A DNA stretch of 64,000 nucleotides, taken from NCBI GenBank assembly GCA_964531025.1, contig CAZHDY010000004.1, forward strand, positions 1-64,000, in the 5' to 3' direction. The notes below the pieces were generated by a model. It saw only the letters and a program-made list of their open reading frames with translations, was not told where the DNA came from and made no database searches. Position 1 is the stretch's first letter, and each line of letters begins with the position of its first letter. This DNA comes from CALMEC01 sp964531025 (lineage in GTDB: Bacteria > Actinomycetota > Thermoleophilia > Miltoncostaeales > Miltoncostaeaceae). The position numbers and the translations under genes are program-made. Positions 41,174 through 49,279 of the stretch are shown piece after piece.

Positions 41174-41339
41174 ATTCGCCGAGCGGCATCGGAGACCGTC
41201 ACCGCGACGGCACGCATCCGGTGCCCGACGGTGAACGGAGATACCGCATGACGATCATCCTGTCGTGTCGTTCCGACATGAACCGAGCCGACCGAGGAGA
41301 CTTCGCGCGTACGCACCCTGATCGCGTATCGCCGTTCGG

Positions 41340-42599
41340 TCATGCCGCCTGAGCGACCTCGGAGAGCCGGCCGCAGATCAGGTCGGCGACGTGTTCGGCA
41401 TCACGCGCGATGGCATGGAAGCGGCCCGACCCCCATGTGTGCATCCACGGGAGGCCGAGGAACTGGAACCCGGGGACGCTGCTCCTGCCGCGTTCGTGGA
41501 CGGGGTGACCACCCTCGTTGAGGACGCCGAGTCCGGCGAGCCAGTCCCAGTCGGCGCGGAATCCGACCGACCACACGATGCTCGTAAACGCGTCGACGGG
41601 GAGGCTCGTGGCCCCGGTCGGCGGACGCCAGACCGGGACGTACCGTTCCTCGGTGGGTGCGTCGATGCCCTCCCGTTCGATGTAGGCATCGATGTCGTTC
41701 TTGATCGACTCGGCGACGGAGTCGGCGTAGTCGAGGCTACCGGCCAGGGAGTTGTCGAACAGCACCGAGGTGCCGTCGAAGCCCACGGCACGTCCGTGCA
41801 ATCCCATGCCTCGGACGGCGAACTCGCGCAGGTCGATGTCGCGGCCGCCGTCGCGTCCGGTGACGTAGTGATTGGTCGATTCACGTTTCGCGAGTCCTGT
41901 GGTGGAGACGGGGACGTCGTAGACGCCCATCTCGGCGAGCCATGTCATGCAATCCCTGCCGCGGTAGAACCGTGCGACACGCGGTGCGCGGCCGAGGGCC
42001 AGGTGGACGGGGCGTCCCTCGAGGAAGAGATCCTCGGCGATCTGTGTTCCCGACTGCCCCGAACCGACGACGAGGACCGGCCCGTCGGGCAGCTGATCCG
42101 CGTTGCGGTAGTGGTGGGAGTGCACCTGCCTGATCCGCGCGGGCAGACGGCCGGCCCACTCGGGGACGACAGGTCGGTGGTAACCGCCGGTGGCGCTCGT
42201 GACGGTGTCGGCGGTGATCGTGCCCGCAGACGTGGTGACCGAGAATCCGCCCTGCGGGAGCGCGGTCACACGGTGGACGGAGACACCCTCGGCGACCGGG
42301 GCGTCAAAGGTGTCGGCGTAGGCCCGTGCCCATGCGTACACCTCGTCGCGTGTCATGAAACCGTCGGGCTCGGACCCCTCGTACCGGTATCCCGGAAGCC
42401 GGCAGTGCCAATTGGGCGTGACGAGGGTGAAGTTGTCCCAGCGACCGTCGCGCCACTCGTGCACCACCGAGTCGCGTTCGATGACGACGTGACGCACACC
42501 GGATCGCTCCAGGTGCCAGCTCAGGGCGAGCCCGGCCTGTCCGCCCCCGACGACGACCGCCTCGTAGTCGTCGCCGTCCCGAATGGAGACCGGGATCAT
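41340..42599 (-). CDS. MSMEG_0569-family flavin-dependent oxidoreductase
   Basis: A 419-residue flavoprotein monooxygenase-like enzyme. The FAD dinucleotide-binding motif is VVVGGGQAGLALSWHLE and the second one, for NADPH, is VLVVGSGQSGTQIAEDLFLE; TSATGGYHRP matches the flavin monooxygenase-type segment. It overlaps the preceding gene by four bases. The family is defined by its place in this gene cluster; in the Pseudomonas Nit1C cluster a comparable oxidoreductase (NitH) is part of the set. Confidence 0.88.
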   Translation of the reverse strand: MIPVSIRDGDDYEAVVVGGGQAGLALSWHLERSGVRHVVIERDSVVHEWRDGRWDNFTLVTPNWHCRLPGYRYEGSEPDGFMTRDEVYAWARAYADTFDAPVAEGVSVHRVTALPQGGFSVTTSAGTITADTVTSATGGYHRPVVPEWAGRLPARIRQVHSHHYRNADQLPDGPVLVVGSGQSGTQIAEDLFLEGRPVHLALGRAPRVARFYRGRDCMTWLAEMGVYDVPVSTTGLAKRESTNHYVTGRDGGRDIDLREFAVRGMGLHGRAVGFDGTSVLFDNSLAGSLDYADSVAESIKNDIDAYIEREGIDAPTEERYVPVWRPPTGATSLPVDAFTSIVWSVGFRADWDWLAGLGVLNEGGHPVHERGRSSVPGFQFLGLPWMHTWGSGRFHAIARDAEHVADLICGRLSEVAQAA

Positions 42600-42895
42600 G
42601 CCGCCACCCCGTCCAGCGGGGGCTCCATGCGAAGCACCTCGACCTCACCGGCGATGAACCCCGTGGCATGAGCGCTGATCGTCTCCCGGGAGTGCATCGC
42701 GGACGTGCATGCGATGCCGTACCTGGCGCGTACCCGCTCGCTCGCGATGGCGAGTGCCTCGCCGGTGCGCGCCACGAAGTCGGACACCGGGTAGCGGGCA
42801 CCCTCCTCGAGGAAGTCGTGCATGACGAGGCTCGGTGAGTAGTACGAGGTCTCGCGCCCGTCCGGCCAGCGCACCTCGAAGGTCATCTCAGGCAT
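42596..42895 (-). CDS. MSMEG_0570-family nitrogen-starvation protein
   Basis: A 99-residue protein starting MPEMTFEVRWPDGRETSYYS, with SLVMHDFLEEGARYPVSDF and a C-terminal YGIACTSAMHSRETI. The first lines match the MSMEG_0570 family, which is known only from this type of cluster. The exact function is unknown. The ATG at 42895 overlaps the hydrolase stop by eight bases, and its own stop overlaps the flavoprotein start, so all three are coupled. Confidence 0.86.
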   Translation of the reverse strand: MPEMTFEVRWPDGRETSYYSPSLVMHDFLEEGARYPVSDFVARTGEALAIASERVRARYGIACTSAMHSRETISAHATGFIAGEVEVLRMEPPLDGVAA

Positions 42896-43790
42896 GAGCC
42901 AGTTCCCTCCACCCCTCGACGTGTTCCACGCCGGATGCGGCGATCGGACCGTAGACGTCGGGGCGACGATCGCGCAGGTGGAACATTCCGGCACGCATCG
43001 TCCGGAACGTCTCGTCGACGTCGATGTCGGCGACCGCCAGACCCGAGCCGAGCAGGGTCGTCGCGAGGATGTTCCCGCCCGGATCGACGACCTTGGCGTT
43101 CCCGACGTACCGCAGCGACCCGAACGTGCCCGACTGGTTCGACGCCATCCAGTACACCTGGTTGTCGAGCGCCCGAGCGATGTCGAACTGGTTGAACCGG
43201 TAGGTCCAGCGGTCCTCCTGGAGGTTCTCCGCGGTGGCCGTACGGGCCGCGGGCCAGGCCGACATGCTCACGACGATCTCGGCACCGTCGAGTGCCAGCA
43301 TCCGTGCGGCCTCGGGGAACGCCTTGTCGTAACAGATCTGCATGCCCATGCGGCCGACCGGGGTGTCGAACGCGCGGTACTCGGCACCGGCCGAGTACGA
43401 CATGTTCTCGGCGAGCGGCTGGTGGACCTTGCGATATGACCCGTAGACCGTGCCGCCGTCCAGGCAGACCGCGGCGTTGTAGCGGGTCTCCCCGTCGTCG
43501 TCGAGTTCACAGAACCCGATCGTGAGGACGGTGTCACCGGCCAGCTCCTGCACGCGCGCGATCTCGGGTCCGTCCAGTCGGATCGCGGGAGGGAGCGAGC
43601 GCGCCGTCGTCCTGACGCTGTCGCCGTGATTGCCCAGCGACGACAGATAGCCACCGATCGCCGCCTCGGGGAAGGCGACCAGGCCCACCCCGTGCTCCCG
43701 CGCCTCACGGAGCAGCCGGTCGATGAGCGCATAGTTCTGCTCAAGGTCACGGGTGAAGTTCGCCGAGACAGCTGCGACTCTGAGGGACAT
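42888..43790 (-). CDS. carbon-nitrogen hydrolase (nitrilase superfamily)
   Basis: A 300-residue enzyme with the nitrilase-fold triad: Glu42 in VAFPEAAIGGY, Lys121 in GSYRKVHQPL and Cys153 in GMQICYDKAFPEAARML. The Cys context (QICYDK) looks like amidase/carbamoylase members; classical Nit6803-type nitrilases have a different context around Cys (CWEN). It therefore may hydrolyse an amide or carbamoyl compound rather than a nitrile (inference from motif). In the operon it takes the place of the nitrilase NitC. Confidence 0.88.
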   Translation of the reverse strand: MSLRVAAVSANFTRDLEQNYALIDRLLREAREHGVGLVAFPEAAIGGYLSSLGNHGDSVRTTARSLPPAIRLDGPEIARVQELAGDTVLTIGFCELDDDGETRYNAAVCLDGGTVYGSYRKVHQPLAENMSYSAGAEYRAFDTPVGRMGMQICYDKAFPEAARMLALDGAEIVVSMSAWPAARTATAENLQEDRWTYRFNQFDIARALDNQVYWMASNQSGTFGSLRYVGNAKVVDPGGNILATTLLGSGLAVADIDVDETFRTMRAGMFHLRDRRPDVYGPIAASGVEHVEGWRELAHA

Positions 43791-43801
43791 CCCGGGCCTC
43801 C

Positions 43802-44326
43802 CTACAGGTTGTAGGTGGAGTTGATGATGGCGCCCTTGCGGGCGTAGTAGATGAGCGCGTCCTGGACATCCAGCGGATGTGCGGGGATCACGCCCTCGAT
43901 GAGGTCCTCCTCGCGGATCCCGTGGAGGCCGAGCCCGAAGCGACAGCAGTAGACCGTGCCGCCCTCCTTGATGAACGTCTCAAGCGAGCCGTTCATGTTC
44001 AGCTCGCCGGGGAAACCGGCGTCGCCGGTCGTCGGAAAGCCGCGGTTGGCCGTACAGGCCAAGGTCCCGGGGCCATAGAAGTAGATCGCGGACTCGAATC
44101 CGTTCCGCAGGGCACGTGTGGCCTGCAGGATCGCGACGAAGCTCACGGACGACTCGTGCGGGATGCCGTGGACGAGGGTGAAGTAGATCTCCCCCTCCTC
44201 GGCTGTGAACTCGGGGAAGAGCTTGGTCGAGCCGTACATGTTCGTGCCCTTGGGCAGGGACGGATGGCTGATCTCGGCAAGGGACTTCGCGATGTTCTCG
44301 GCGATCTGGGCGTCGATATCGGTCAT
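43802..44326 (-). CDS. MSMEG_0572/Sll0783-family nitrogen-starvation protein
   Basis: A 174-residue protein of the Sll0783 type: LAEISHPSLPKGTNMYGSTK, then FFPEFTAEEGEIYF-like and GIPHESSVSFVAILQATRAL, with a conserved region FYGPGTLACTANRGFP and VYCCRFGLGLHGIREED. In Synechocystis the homologue is among the genes most induced by nitrogen starvation and affects PHB accumulation. The biochemical role is unknown. It carries several Cys (CTAN, YCCR). Confidence 0.9.
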   Translation of the reverse strand: MTDIDAQIAENIAKSLAEISHPSLPKGTNMYGSTKLFPEFTAEEGEIYFTLVHGIPHESSVSFVAILQATRALRNGFESAIYFYGPGTLACTANRGFPTTGDAGFPGELNMNGSLETFIKEGGTVYCCRFGLGLHGIREEDLIEGVIPAHPLDVQDALIYYARKGAIINSTYNL

Positions 44327-44396
44327 GGTGTGCCTTTCGGGTGACGGAGTGTGGGGTTGGGGCGAAGCGGAGTCGGATGTTTCTGTCGTAGTGACA

Positions 44397-45839
44397 TCAT
44401 TCGGAGGGCGATGTCATTCCCGCGGGGGATCGTTCGACCGTCGCACCGAGCCCGGTCGGTGACTCGCCACCGACCGGTGTCTCGACGCCGTCCGGCCAGC
44501 GCAGCCGCACCCCGTGACCGGTGCAGAGCGCACCGATGTCGGCGGTCTCGGCCAGCGGGGACGCGATGGGGGATGCGCCCGGCCGGTCAGCGGTCAGCAT
44601 CCCGAACCCGGGGAAGCAGGTGAGCCAGTCGCCGAAGGCGACCGCGTCGGGAGCGGGGATGTTCGCGACGTCGATGGTGGCGCCGGTCCCCGACGCCTCG
44701 GCGAGCAGAGCCGCCGTGCCGACGATGCCGGCCATACCGACGTCCTTGGCCGCAGCCGGGTGTGTCTGCCGCACAAGATCAGCGAGGTGGCGCAGCTCCG
44801 AGGCCGGGCGCGTGGAGGTCGAGTCCCACTGTCGTCCCTCGTAGCCGCGTCGCCACCGGCCGGTGACGTCGACGGTGAGCCGGAGCGGATCCCCCGCTCG
44901 CCCCCCACCACCGGCGACCGGGGCTGCGGTGCGCCCGAGGGCCGTTACCGCGAGAGACGGAGTGACACCCAGCTGCGTGTGACCACCGAGGATCGGGATG
45001 CCCCACGCGAGCGAGGCGCTTCGCACGCCACCCAGCACGCGTCGGGCGAAGGAGGCGGTGGGTGCACCGACCGCGTCGAGAAGGCCTGACGGACGGGCGC
45101 CCATGGCAGAGAGATCGTTCGCATTGACCAGGACACCGCACCAGCCGGCCCACTCGGGATCGCGCTCGACCATGCTCGGCAGGATCGCGTCGCACACGGC
45201 CACGACATCGGTCGCGGGCACGGGTGCCCCGTCGTCACCGATGAACGCACCGCCACCGAGTGCGTTGGGGTCGTCGAGCCTGCTCCCGTCGAGCACCTCG
45301 CCCAAGGGCCGCTTCGTGGCGGTGATCAGGTTCTCGATGCGATCGATCGGCCACCGCATCCGCGCGTGCTCCACGCCCTCCACCGTCGCCTCACCCCACC
45401 GCAACCAGCCCAGGCGGCGAAAGAGGGGGACGTTCGGCATCTGCACGGTCGCCTCGAACCGCAGGACTCCCGACGCCACCGCCGTGGCGCACGCCTCGCG
45501 CACGAGCGCGGGGCCGATGCGACCGGCGCGACGCGCGTCCCGGCGGACCACGAGGCGACTGCCGGTCCACCACCCGATGTCACGACCCCGCTCGGCGGGT
45601 GCCAGTCGGACACCACCGAGGACCTCGCCGTCACTCGCGACGGCGACGAGTACGATCGTGCGCGGGTCGTCGTCCACGTCGTCGTGATCGCTTCCGTCGA
45701 AGATGTTCTGTTCACGGACGAATACCTCGCGGCGGATCTGTCGGTACGCGGACAGCATCGCCTGGTCGGCGCGCACGATCTGCCACTCCACCCGTTCGGC
45801 ACCCGGTCGGACCCCTGTCAGCGTCGGCACGTCGAACAC
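44397..45839 (-). CDS. GNAT acetyltransferase fused to AIR-synthase-like domain (MSMEG_0567 type)
   Basis: A 480-residue two-domain fusion. Residues 1-165 form a GNAT N-acetyltransferase (RPGAERVEWQIVRADQ, LVVRRDARRAGRIGPALVRE, the acetyl-CoA-binding R/G-rich segment). From about 175 a PurM/AIR-synthase domain follows (VVNANDLSAMGARPSG-like, GIPILGGHTQLGVTPSLAV, VTGRWRRGYEGRQWDS). In cyanobacteria these are two genes (Sll0786 and Sll0787); here they are fused. The GTG at 45839 starts directly after the radical SAM stop (45841). The pairing suggests a modification of a small amide-type metabolite with ATP and acetyl-CoA (inference). Confidence 0.88.
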   Translation of the reverse strand: MFDVPTLTGVRPGAERVEWQIVRADQAMLSAYRQIRREVFVREQNIFDGSDHDDVDDDPRTIVLVAVASDGEVLGGVRLAPAERGRDIGWWTGSRLVVRRDARRAGRIGPALVREACATAVASGVLRFEATVQMPNVPLFRRLGWLRWGEATVEGVEHARMRWPIDRIENLITATKRPLGEVLDGSRLDDPNALGGGAFIGDDGAPVPATDVVAVCDAILPSMVERDPEWAGWCGVLVNANDLSAMGARPSGLLDAVGAPTASFARRVLGGVRSASLAWGIPILGGHTQLGVTPSLAVTALGRTAAPVAGGGGRAGDPLRLTVDVTGRWRRGYEGRQWDSTSTRPASELRHLADLVRQTHPAAAKDVGMAGIVGTAALLAEASGTGATIDVANIPAPDAVAFGDWLTCFPGFGMLTADRPGASPIASPLAETADIGALCTGHGVRLRWPDGVETPVGGESPTGLGATVERSPAGMTSPSE

Positions 45840-45840
45840 G

Positions 45841-46935
45841 TCAGGCCCCCGCCGTCTTCAGCACACTGCATGCACCACACGCCGCACAGCCGGCGCGTTG
45901 GTCCTCACCGTGCATTCCGGCGGCCCGTAAGAGGGCGGCGACCCGAGCGGTGACGGCATCGAGCACCTTCCCGTCCGGGGCCGGCACCCGATCGACATCG
46001 GTCGCCAGGGTTCCCCGGAGGGGACGGAACGGAACGACGAAGGGATAAACGCCCATCTGGATCAGTTCGCGGGCTCCCTCGACCAACTCGTCCGGATCCT
46101 CGCCCATGCCGACGATCAGATAGGTGGACACCTGATTCCAGCCGAAGACCCGCACGGCCTCGCGCCATGCGGCCCGGTACTCGTCGAGGCTGACGCGTGA
46201 CTTCCCCGGCATCCAGCGCCGTCGTACCTCGTCGTCCATCGATTCGACATGGATGCCGATCGAACGCGCACCGGCGTCGTAGAGGTCACCGATAGCGCGC
46301 AGATCCCCGGGCGGCTCGCACTGCACCTGGATATCCAGGCTCGGCACGACCTCCAGCACCGCACGGACGCAACGGGCCAGATGCCGCGCGCCGCGGTCCT
46401 GACCGTTCGACGTGCCGGTGGTCATGACCATCTGCGTCACACCGTCCAGCCGGACCGCCGCCTCGGCGACCTCAGCCAGCATCGCCGGTGTCTTGACGGC
46501 AATGGTCGCGCCCGACTCGAGCGATGCCTGGATGGCGCAGAACCGGCAGCGCTCGCTCTCGGCGTACCGCACACATGTCTGAACGACGGTTGTCGCGAGC
46601 ACATCCCTGCCGTGCAGCTTCGCGATCGCGTCGTAGGGGATCCCATCGTCGGTGTGCAGGTCGTAGAACCGTGGGCGGGTCACCGGTGAAACCGCGACAC
46701 CCAGATCGGTGCCGTCGAGCGTCAAACGTCCTCTGGAGGTGACCACGTAGGGGCTGTCCGGGTTGATCGGGATCGCGGCACCGTCGCCGTCGATGACGAA
46801 GTGGCCGTCGTCGCTCGGCCCGGCACCTCCGGTCCTGCGGACCGGAGCGTCGCTCCGAACACCGAGCACGGCGATGTCGGCTCGGGTGGAGACGCGCTCG
46901 GGCGCCTCGGCGACGGAGTGCGCCGGCGGTGTCAC
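45841..46935 (-). CDS. MSMEG_0568-family radical SAM protein
   Basis: A 364-residue radical SAM enzyme. The cluster-binding motif is VQTCVRYAESERCRFCAIQ, so the spacing is Cx8Cx2C rather than Cx3Cx2C. GTSNGQDRGARHLARCV and LDIQVQCEPPGDL are in the SAM-binding barrel, and the C-terminus has CAACGACS, which may hold a second cluster. It is first in the operon. The start is uncertain: GTG 46935 is the farthest plausible codon, and GTG 46890 is an alternative; the reading frame continues open upstream but reads through untranslated sequence. Confidence 0.86.
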   Translation of the reverse strand: MTPPAHSVAEAPERVSTRADIAVLGVRSDAPVRRTGGAGPSDDGHFVIDGDGAAIPINPDSPYVVTSRGRLTLDGTDLGVAVSPVTRPRFYDLHTDDGIPYDAIAKLHGRDVLATTVVQTCVRYAESERCRFCAIQASLESGATIAVKTPAMLAEVAEAAVRLDGVTQMVMTTGTSNGQDRGARHLARCVRAVLEVVPSLDIQVQCEPPGDLRAIGDLYDAGARSIGIHVESMDDEVRRRWMPGKSRVSLDEYRAAWREAVRVFGWNQVSTYLIVGMGEDPDELVEGARELIQMGVYPFVVPFRPLRGTLATDVDRVPAPDGKVLDAVTARVAALLRAAGMHGEDQRAGCAACGACSVLKTAGA

Positions 46936-47252
46936 AACGTGCCGCCGAAGCCGATGGCCGATGACATTCCCCGACGGACCGTGTCGGTACCGGCACGTCG
47001 ATCCAAGGTGGGCGAAGACGGTCGACCGTGGAATGGCATGCGTGCCTCCTCCGTTGCCGGCGTTCCCACCGATGGGCGATCCGGGTATCTGCCGGCCGGG
47101 CTGAGGCCCGGTCCGGCGATACGAGGAGTTGTAATGGACCCCCCGCCGCCCGGAGTGCGCCCTGAGGCCAAAGGCGAATCCTCCGGATTCTCCACGTGGC
47201 GTACTTAGAGTTTTTCGAGTTTCGGATTCGTCGCGCGTGCGCTCACAGAACA
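46936..47252 (-). promoter_or_regulatory. long leader and promoter region of the Nit1C-type operon
   Basis: The untranslated stretch upstream of the radical SAM gene exceeds 300 bases. It can form stems, for example GACCGGGCC with GGCCCGG-like arms (about 47086-47116) and CCGGAG with CTCCGG (about 47150-47185). I tried to match it to common riboswitches (TPP, cobalamin, SAM, guanidine) and saw no consensus. It probably holds the promoter and perhaps a regulatory RNA, but nothing more specific is supported. Confidence 0.4.
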
Positions 47253-47291
47253 CAACGGGGTGGGTGGTGCCCGTCACCACCCACCCCGTTG
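47253..47291. terminator. 17-bp perfect hairpin upstream of the Nit1C-type operon
   Basis: CAACGGGGTGGGTGGTG pairs exactly with CACCACCCACCCCGTTG around a five-base loop. It stands between the ModA-like gene (reading toward it from the right) and the Nit operon promoter, and thus probably insulates the operon. Confidence 0.8.
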
Positions 47292-47442
47292 GAAGGTGCG
47301 CCTGCGCAAACGGCGACCCAGCGCCCAGAGCCATCGGACAACGAGAAGGGCGTCATGTGCGGATATTCATCCCACCGATCCCGACGGGGTGACCGGTGCC
47401 TGGCCCCAGCTACCCCGTCGGCTCGACCCCGCGTGCAGCCAT

Positions 47443-47610
47443 TAGATGGTTGATTCCACGATCTCGCGGCGTGGTGCGTGTCCCCGGCGGCGCGGATGCG
47501 CCACCGGGCGACTCGAACAGGCGAACCAGCATGCCCTTCGGCGCCCGGCACCGCCCCGCATCCACCAGTGACGCACCCCACATCCACGACCCCGCGGAAT
47601 CAACCATCTA
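47443..47610 (+). repeat. 168-bp palindromic element, copy 4
   Basis: The ends TAGATGGTTGATTCC and GGAATCAACCATCTA are a perfect 15-bp inverted repeat. The interior is nearly the same as copy 1 (2990-3157), with about 11 differences by eye. The last three bases (CTA) are the TAG stop of the ModA-like gene on the minus strand, exactly as at copy 1. Confidence 0.88.
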
Positions 47611-48363
47611 GGGCAGTTCGAACTTCCCCTGGCGGATCAGGCGGCTGCCCTCCTCTGAGGTCGCCAGCGCGACGAACGCGCGTGCCGCCTCGGGCCGCGC
47701 CGACTTCGCCAACGGCGCGATCGAGTACGTCACCAGCTGTGACTCCGCACCCGGGATCTCGACCATGCGCACCAGTGAGCTCGCGGCCGCCTCCTGCGCC
47801 TCGCTCGCCCACATGAATCCCGCTGCGGCGCGCCCCGAGGTCAACCGTCCGAGGATCTCCATCGGGTCGACGCGCTGGTACGGCTCAGCCGTGAAGTCAT
47901 TGGCCGTCTGAAGGGCGTCGGTGACCCGCCCGCAGGTCGTGTCGGCCGTGCACTCGATCCATCGGGTGCCGTCGAGACCGCCGAGATCGGTGATGGTGCT
48001 CGCCGTCGGGACACCGAGCACGATCCGGTTCGTCGCGAGCGCCACGGGATCGGCGGCAAGAAGGCCGTCCGCCTTCGCCTGATCCATCAGGGTCTCGTCA
48101 TCGGTCACGAGTACGTCTGCCGCCTCCTGCGACCGGACGCGTTCGACCATGTCCACCGAAGGGCCGAAGACGAACACCGCCCGGTCGTCGCGCGTCGTCC
48201 GCCACCTCTGACCGAGGTAGACCATGGGCTGGCGGATCGCCTCATCGGCCAGAACGTGCACCAGCTGCGGCGGCTGATAGGGGGGCTCGTCGTCCCCACC
48301 ACCGCAACCGACGAGGATCGCCGGCAGGAGCAATGTGAGGATGGCGATGCGGGCGCGCGTCAC
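47608..48363 (-). CDS. ModA-like substrate-binding lipoprotein
   Basis: A 251-residue periplasmic-binding-type lipoprotein. The signal ARIAILTLLLPAILVGC ends in a lipobox Cys followed by Gly-rich sequence. The mature part resembles molybdate/tungstate-binding ModA: VHVLADEAIRQPMVYLGQRW, VFVFGPSVDMVERVRSQEAA, LATNRIVLGVPTAST and the hinge GRAAAGFMWASEAQ. No permease or ATPase gene lies next to it, so it may be an orphan binding protein or sensor. The GTG at 48363 is chosen for a proper signal length. Confidence 0.78.
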   Translation of the reverse strand: MTRARIAILTLLLPAILVGCGGGDDEPPYQPPQLVHVLADEAIRQPMVYLGQRWRTTRDDRAVFVFGPSVDMVERVRSQEAADVLVTDDETLMDQAKADGLLAADPVALATNRIVLGVPTASTITDLGGLDGTRWIECTADTTCGRVTDALQTANDFTAEPYQRVDPMEILGRLTSGRAAAGFMWASEAQEAAASSLVRMVEIPGAESQLVTYSIAPLAKSARPEAARAFVALATSEEGSRLIRQGKFELP

Positions 48364-48525
48364 GCGGGTGGCCTTTCGACGGGGACCGGGCGATGGTAGC
48401 GACTGCAGCGACGGCGTCACGTTCGCCCGGAGTCGGCGCGTCGACACCCCGCGTGCCCGGCACCCGGGGTGTCGCCCGACGCCGGCGAAGGCCCGCACGA
48501 TGCCATTACTTCGAGGGACGCCGCG

Positions 48526-49275
48526 TTATTCGGACCCGCAGGCCGGTACGCCCTCGAAGCCACTCGTCACCAGGTTGTCCACGGTGGTCATCGGCATGGC
48601 CAGCCCGAGACCGGTGGCGATCTCGATGGCATAGACCACTCCGACAACGCGGCCGCGGGAGTCGAGGAGGGGGCCACCGGAGTTGCCGGGCTGCACCTTC
48701 GCCGACACACGTAGGACCTGATCCGGGACACCGAAGGGGGTGCCGTCGACCGCGTCCACAACGACACCGTGCGCGATGGTGAACGGACCGCCCTGTGGGT
48801 AGCCGACGGCGGCGACCTCGTCGCCGTCACCGACGGTGCGATCGAGGTCCGCGACGACCGGGAGGGTCTCGGCCACCTCGACGAACGCGATGTCGCCGAG
48901 CACACCGGCCTTCGCCGCGCGCACCGTGTACGAGCGACCGTCGCCCGCCTCGACCTCCAGCTCGTCCGCACCGGCGACGACGTGCCGGTTGGTCACGAGG
49001 GTGTGTTCATCCAGCGCCCAGCCCGAGCCGGTGGACACGCCCTGGCACGAGAGGTTCCGGACTCGCATCGAGATGAGGTTGGCGCGCCGCTCGAACCCGT
49101 CCTGGGTGAGCGTCGGAATGGTGATGCTGGTGACCGACTTCGCCGCAGCGTTCTCGGCGACCAGCGTGGGCGCCATTTCCTCCGGTGACTCGCCCGGCGG
49201 TGCGTCTGCCAGCACACCGCCGCACCCGGCCGCAACCAGGGGCACGAGGCACAGGGTGATGAGGGCACGGCGCAC
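48526..49275 (-). CDS. trypsin-like serine protease lipoprotein (HtrA-like)
   Basis: A 249-residue extracytoplasmic protease. The lipobox is LVPLVAAGCGG. The catalytic triad is His in LVTNRHVVAGAD, Asp in LGDIAFVEVAE and Ser in VQPGNSGGPLLD. No PDZ domain follows, so it differs from classical HtrA/DegP. The GTG at 49275 has GGAG seven bases upstream, preferred over an ATG inside the preceding gene. It directly follows a membrane coiled-coil protein. Confidence 0.88.
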   Translation of the reverse strand: MRRALITLCLVPLVAAGCGGVLADAPPGESPEEMAPTLVAENAAAKSVTSITIPTLTQDGFERRANLISMRVRNLSCQGVSTGSGWALDEHTLVTNRHVVAGADELEVEAGDGRSYTVRAAKAGVLGDIAFVEVAETLPVVADLDRTVGDGDEVAAVGYPQGGPFTIAHGVVVDAVDGTPFGVPDQVLRVSAKVQPGNSGGPLLDSRGRVVGVVYAIEIATGLGLAMPMTTVDNLVTSGFEGVPACGSE

Positions 49276-49279
49276 GATG

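Noticed and set aside
46936..47252. Known riboswitch (guanidine, TPP, cobalamin or SAM) before the Nit1C-type operon
   Set aside because: None of the consensus boxes I know is present. Only generic stems are seen.
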